Positions 5,304 to 7,391 of a stretch of DNA of 7,391 nt are shown one piece after another. The notes below the pieces were generated by a model, which had not been told where the DNA came from, did not search any database, and saw nothing but the letters and a program-made list of their open reading frames with translations. Position numbers and translations under genes: made by a program. Position 1 is the stretch's first letter. Each line of letters opens with the position of its first letter. Source of the DNA: Clostridia bacterium (GTDB lineage: Bacteria > Bacillota > Clostridia > Oscillospirales > Acutalibacteraceae); the NCBI GenBank assembly GCA_024404065.1, contig JAKSQR010000073.1:1-7391 (forward strand), given 5' to 3'.

Positions 5304-5508
5304 TCCTGATGTAAATCCCGTTCTTGAAAAGGACAATATCAGCCGTTACTCCCTTGTAACAGCTACAGCTAAGAGAGCAAGAGAAATTGCTGAGGAAGCA
5401 GAAGCAAATGGCGAAATCATCACAGAGAAGCCTGTTACTCTTGCACTTGACCAGATTCTTGATGGCGAATACCAGATAGTTGAGCCCGAAGAAATCAGAA
5501 ATCTTTAA
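5296..5508 (+). CDS. rpoZ: DNA-directed RNA polymerase omega subunit
   Basis: Omega binds the RNA polymerase beta' subunit and helps assembly and stability. The 70-residue product shows the family core SRYSLVTATAKRAREIAEEA at 16-35 and the C-terminal helix KPVTLALDQILDGEYQI at 45-61. The length is typical for Clostridia. GAGGT at 5283-5287 lies 8 bases before the ATG, within the end of gmk, and the two genes overlap by 8 bases. The conserved gmk-rpoZ order supports the call. A 42-base gap to priA follows; it contains no clear hairpin or promoter. In Bacillus the next gene would be coaBC, which is absent here. Confidence 0.95.
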   Translation: MFNPDVNPVLEKDNISRYSLVTATAKRAREIAEEAEANGEIITEKPVTLALDQILDGEYQIVEPEEIRNL

Positions 5509-5550
5509 TCTATACTGCTATTAACATAAGCGAAAAGGAAGTGAAATCAG

Positions 5551-7391
5551 ATGAAGTATGCAAAGGTAGCAGTTGAAAGTGCAAATTATTCCTTTGATGC
5601 TGAGTTTGATTACATTATTCCTGAGGCTTATGAAAGTGTTGCAAAGCCGGGGTGCAGAGTAACTGTACCTTTTGGCAGTGGCAACCGCAGATGTCTCGGA
5701 TTTATCTTTGATGTAACAGACCATTCAGATGGCACAAGGCTGAAAAAAATTCAAGAGGTGCTGGATGAATCTCCGCTTTTAAGCGAAGAAATGATAGGCA
5801 TTGCAAGGTACATGAGTGAAAGGTGCTTTTGTACATTATATGACAGTGCAAAGGCTATGATTCCTGCAGGTATCAATCACCGTATGGTGCAGTCTTATGC
5901 AGCAAATTCCGAGGCAGATGTCAAAAAAGCAGAAGCCCTTGAGGGCAACACAAAGGAATTTTATGAATACCTTGTAAAAAAAGGGATATTCGTAAAAGAG
6001 GATAAAATCTATAAGGATTTATCTATAATTCCCGATAAATCAATTCCTGACCAGCTTCTTAAGAAAAACCTTATTGTTACTCAGCGTGATGCGGTAAGAA
6101 ACTTAGGTGATTTAACCACCCGTATGGTGCGTCTTACTGATGATTATGATGAGTCAAAGCTTACACCAAAGCAAAAGGAAACAGTTAAGCTGCTTCAGGA
6201 TGTAGGCTCCGCAACAGTTAAGGAGATTTGCTATTTTACAGGCAACACACCTGCAGTAGTAAATGCTCTTGTAAAAAACGGAGTAGCCGAGTTTTTTGAA
6301 TGTCCTGTGGATTATTTTGCAGGCTTTTCAGAAACAGAAGGGGAAAGAACAAAAATAATACTTACTGAGGAGCAACAAAAGGCTTTTGATAAGTTAGAGA
6401 GCCTTGCATTCTCAGGCAAACGCTCAACTGCACTTTTATTCGGTGTTACAGGCAGCGGTAAAACCTCAGTATATATGAGCGTAATGGATAAGGTAATAGA
6501 CAGTGGCAAAAATGTTTTACTGTTAGTGCCTGAAATCGGCCTTACACCTCAGGCTTTAAGTATCTTCTGTAAAAGATACGGTAAAGAGGTGGCAGTTTTT
6601 CACTCCGCTCTTTCTGTCAGGGAAAGAAGTGAGCAGTGGAAGCGTGTAAAAAGCGGTAAAGCCCGTATTATTATCGGCACCCGCAGTGCTATATTTGCTC
6701 CCTTTGATAATATAGGTCTTATCATTATAGATGAGGAGCAGGAGCACACTTACAAATCAGAACAAACCCCAAGATACGATGCAATAGATATTGCAAAGTG
6801 CAGGGCAGCCTACCATAATTGCCTTTTGCTTCTTGCCTCTGCCACACCAAGGGTAGAGAGCTATGCAAACGCACTTAATGGCAGGTATGAGCTTTGTACA
6901 CTTACCCAGCGTTATGGTAATGCCGTAATGCCTGATGTAATTACAGTAGATATGCGCAGGGCAGATTTAATGCCCCAATGCAAGGAGATAAGTAAGGAAT
7001 TATACGAAACTGTAAAGTCTGTTTTAGATAACGGCAAACAGTGTATATTGCTTATTAACCGCAGAGGGTATAATACTTTTGCAGCCTGTGATGCCTGCTC
7101 ATCGGTAATCACTTGCCCAAACTGCAGCATATCTATGACCTACCACACCGCCAATAAAAGGCTGATGTGCCACTATTGTGGCTATTCTGTGCCCTTTACT
7201 GACGAATGCCCTGAGTGCCACGAGAAGGCTGTAAGATATGCAGGCTTCGGTACTCAGAAAATTGAAGATGAGCTTGAATCTTTATTCTCTGATGCAAAAA
7301 TTCTGCGAATGGATGCGGATACAACAACCGCAAAGGATTCCCACGAAAGGCTGCTTGATGCCTTTGAAAAAGGGGAGTACAACATTCTCCT
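5551..7391 (+). CDS. priA: Primosomal protein N' (replication restart helicase PriA), 3' truncated by the window edge
   Basis: PriA is a 3'-to-5' superfamily 2 DNA helicase that recognises stalled forks and reloads the replicative helicase. I translated it from ATG 5551 to the window end: 613 codons, no in-frame stop. Full-length family members are about 730-820 residues, so the C-terminus is missing. The 3'-DNA-binding domain occupies about 1-100 (FDYIIPE, RVTVPFGSGNRRCLGFI), and a winged helix lies at about 204-262. The helicase core begins at LTEEQ (271-275), with Walker A GVTGSGKTS (298-306), PEIGLTPQ (327-334), GTRSAIFAPF (376-385), DEEQ (394-397) and ASATP (429-433). Four CxxC pairs (513/516, 522/525, 540/543, 553/556) would bind two zinc ions, followed by GFGTQKIEDEL. 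The second helicase lobe is partly present. AAGGAAG at 5535-5541 is the ribosome site, 9 bases upstream. Confidence 0.97.
   Translation, partial: MKYAKVAVESANYSFDAEFDYIIPEAYESVAKPGCRVTVPFGSGNRRCLGFIFDVTDHSDGTRLKKIQEVLDESPLLSEEMIGIARYMSERCFCTLYDSAKAMIPAGINHRMVQSYAANSEADVKKAEALEGNTKEFYEYLVKKGIFVKEDKIYKDLSIIPDKSIPDQLLKKNLIVTQRDAVRNLGDLTTRMVRLTDDYDESKLTPKQKETVKLLQDVGSATVKEICYFTGNTPAVVNALVKNGVAEFFECPVDYFAGFSETEGERTKIILTEEQQKAFDKLESLAFSGKRSTALLFGVTGSGKTSVYMSVMDKVIDSGKNVLLLVPEIGLTPQALSIFCKRYGKEVAVFHSALSVRERSEQWKRVKSGKARIIIGTRSAIFAPFDNIGLIIIDEEQEHTYKSEQTPRYDAIDIAKCRAAYHNCLLLLASATPRVESYANALNGRYELCTLTQRYGNAVMPDVITVDMRRADLMPQCKEISKELYETVKSVLDNGKQCILLINRRGYNTFAACDACSSVITCPNCSISMTYHTANKRLMCHYCGYSVPFTDECPECHEKAVRYAGFGTQKIEDELESLFSDAKILRMDADTTTAKDSHERLLDAFEKGEYNIL

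Noticed and set aside
5509..5550. Possible terminator or promoter in the largest intergenic gap
   Set aside because: No stem-loop followed by a T run and no paired -35/-10 elements are visible in the 42 bases.
5880..6130. 11-base repeat CCGTATGGTGC at 5880-5890 and 6120-6130, with a small CACC/GGTG inverted repeat at the first copy
   Set aside because: It is short, lies within priA coding sequence in poorly conserved regions, and has no spacing or symmetry suggesting a site.
6312..7130. Minus-strand open frames opposite priA
   Set aside because: They are short, lack similarity to any family I recognise, and are fully covered by the intact priA frame with its conserved helicase and zinc motifs.

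Overview
The window is a dense, single-strand stretch of bacterial housekeeping genes. Ten or eleven genes all read on the + strand, and no gap between them exceeds about 42 bases. Base composition is moderately AT-rich. The combination of ScpA/ScpB, a YtfI/YtfJ (GerW) sporulation pair, RemA and a gmk-rpoZ-priA run points to a Firmicute of class Clostridia. Codon habits and gene order look most like the Oscillospirales (Ruminococcaceae/Oscillospiraceae), but that finer placement is an inference.

Layout. Positions 1-612 hold the 3' part of scpA (its start lies off the window), followed by scpB with a TTG start (602-1279). Next come a DUF2953 membrane protein of the YtfI type, also with a TTG start (1294-1971), the GerW-family sporulation protein YtfJ (2010-2459) and an RluB-type 23S rRNA pseudouridine synthase (2472-3218). 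A small unrecognised protein of 107 residues, possibly a minimal GNAT-like fold with a C-terminal CCxC tail, occupies 3211-3534. The second half carries yicC (3551-4429), remA (4439-4702), gmk (4695-5303), rpoZ (5296-5508) and the first 613 codons of priA (5551 to the end of the window), which has no in-frame stop.

The first block (scpA to rluB) covers chromosome segregation, spore biology and ribosome modification. The second (yicC to priA) is a widely conserved Firmicute cluster for RNA turnover, matrix/osmolyte regulation, GMP kinase, RNA polymerase omega and replication restart. Here the two blocks are joined head to tail with the small protein at the seam. Spacing and overlaps suggest one co-transcribed, translationally coupled unit. 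I see no promoter or intrinsic terminator inside it.

I found no mobile element, CRISPR array, RNA gene or new multi-gene system. The points worth a second look are small ones: a perfect 14-bp direct repeat across the ytfI start, two slippery A_AAA_AAG heptamers in the lysine tract of the same gene, three identical 8-base gene overlaps, the unrecognised small protein, and acidic low-complexity tails on ScpB and RemA.
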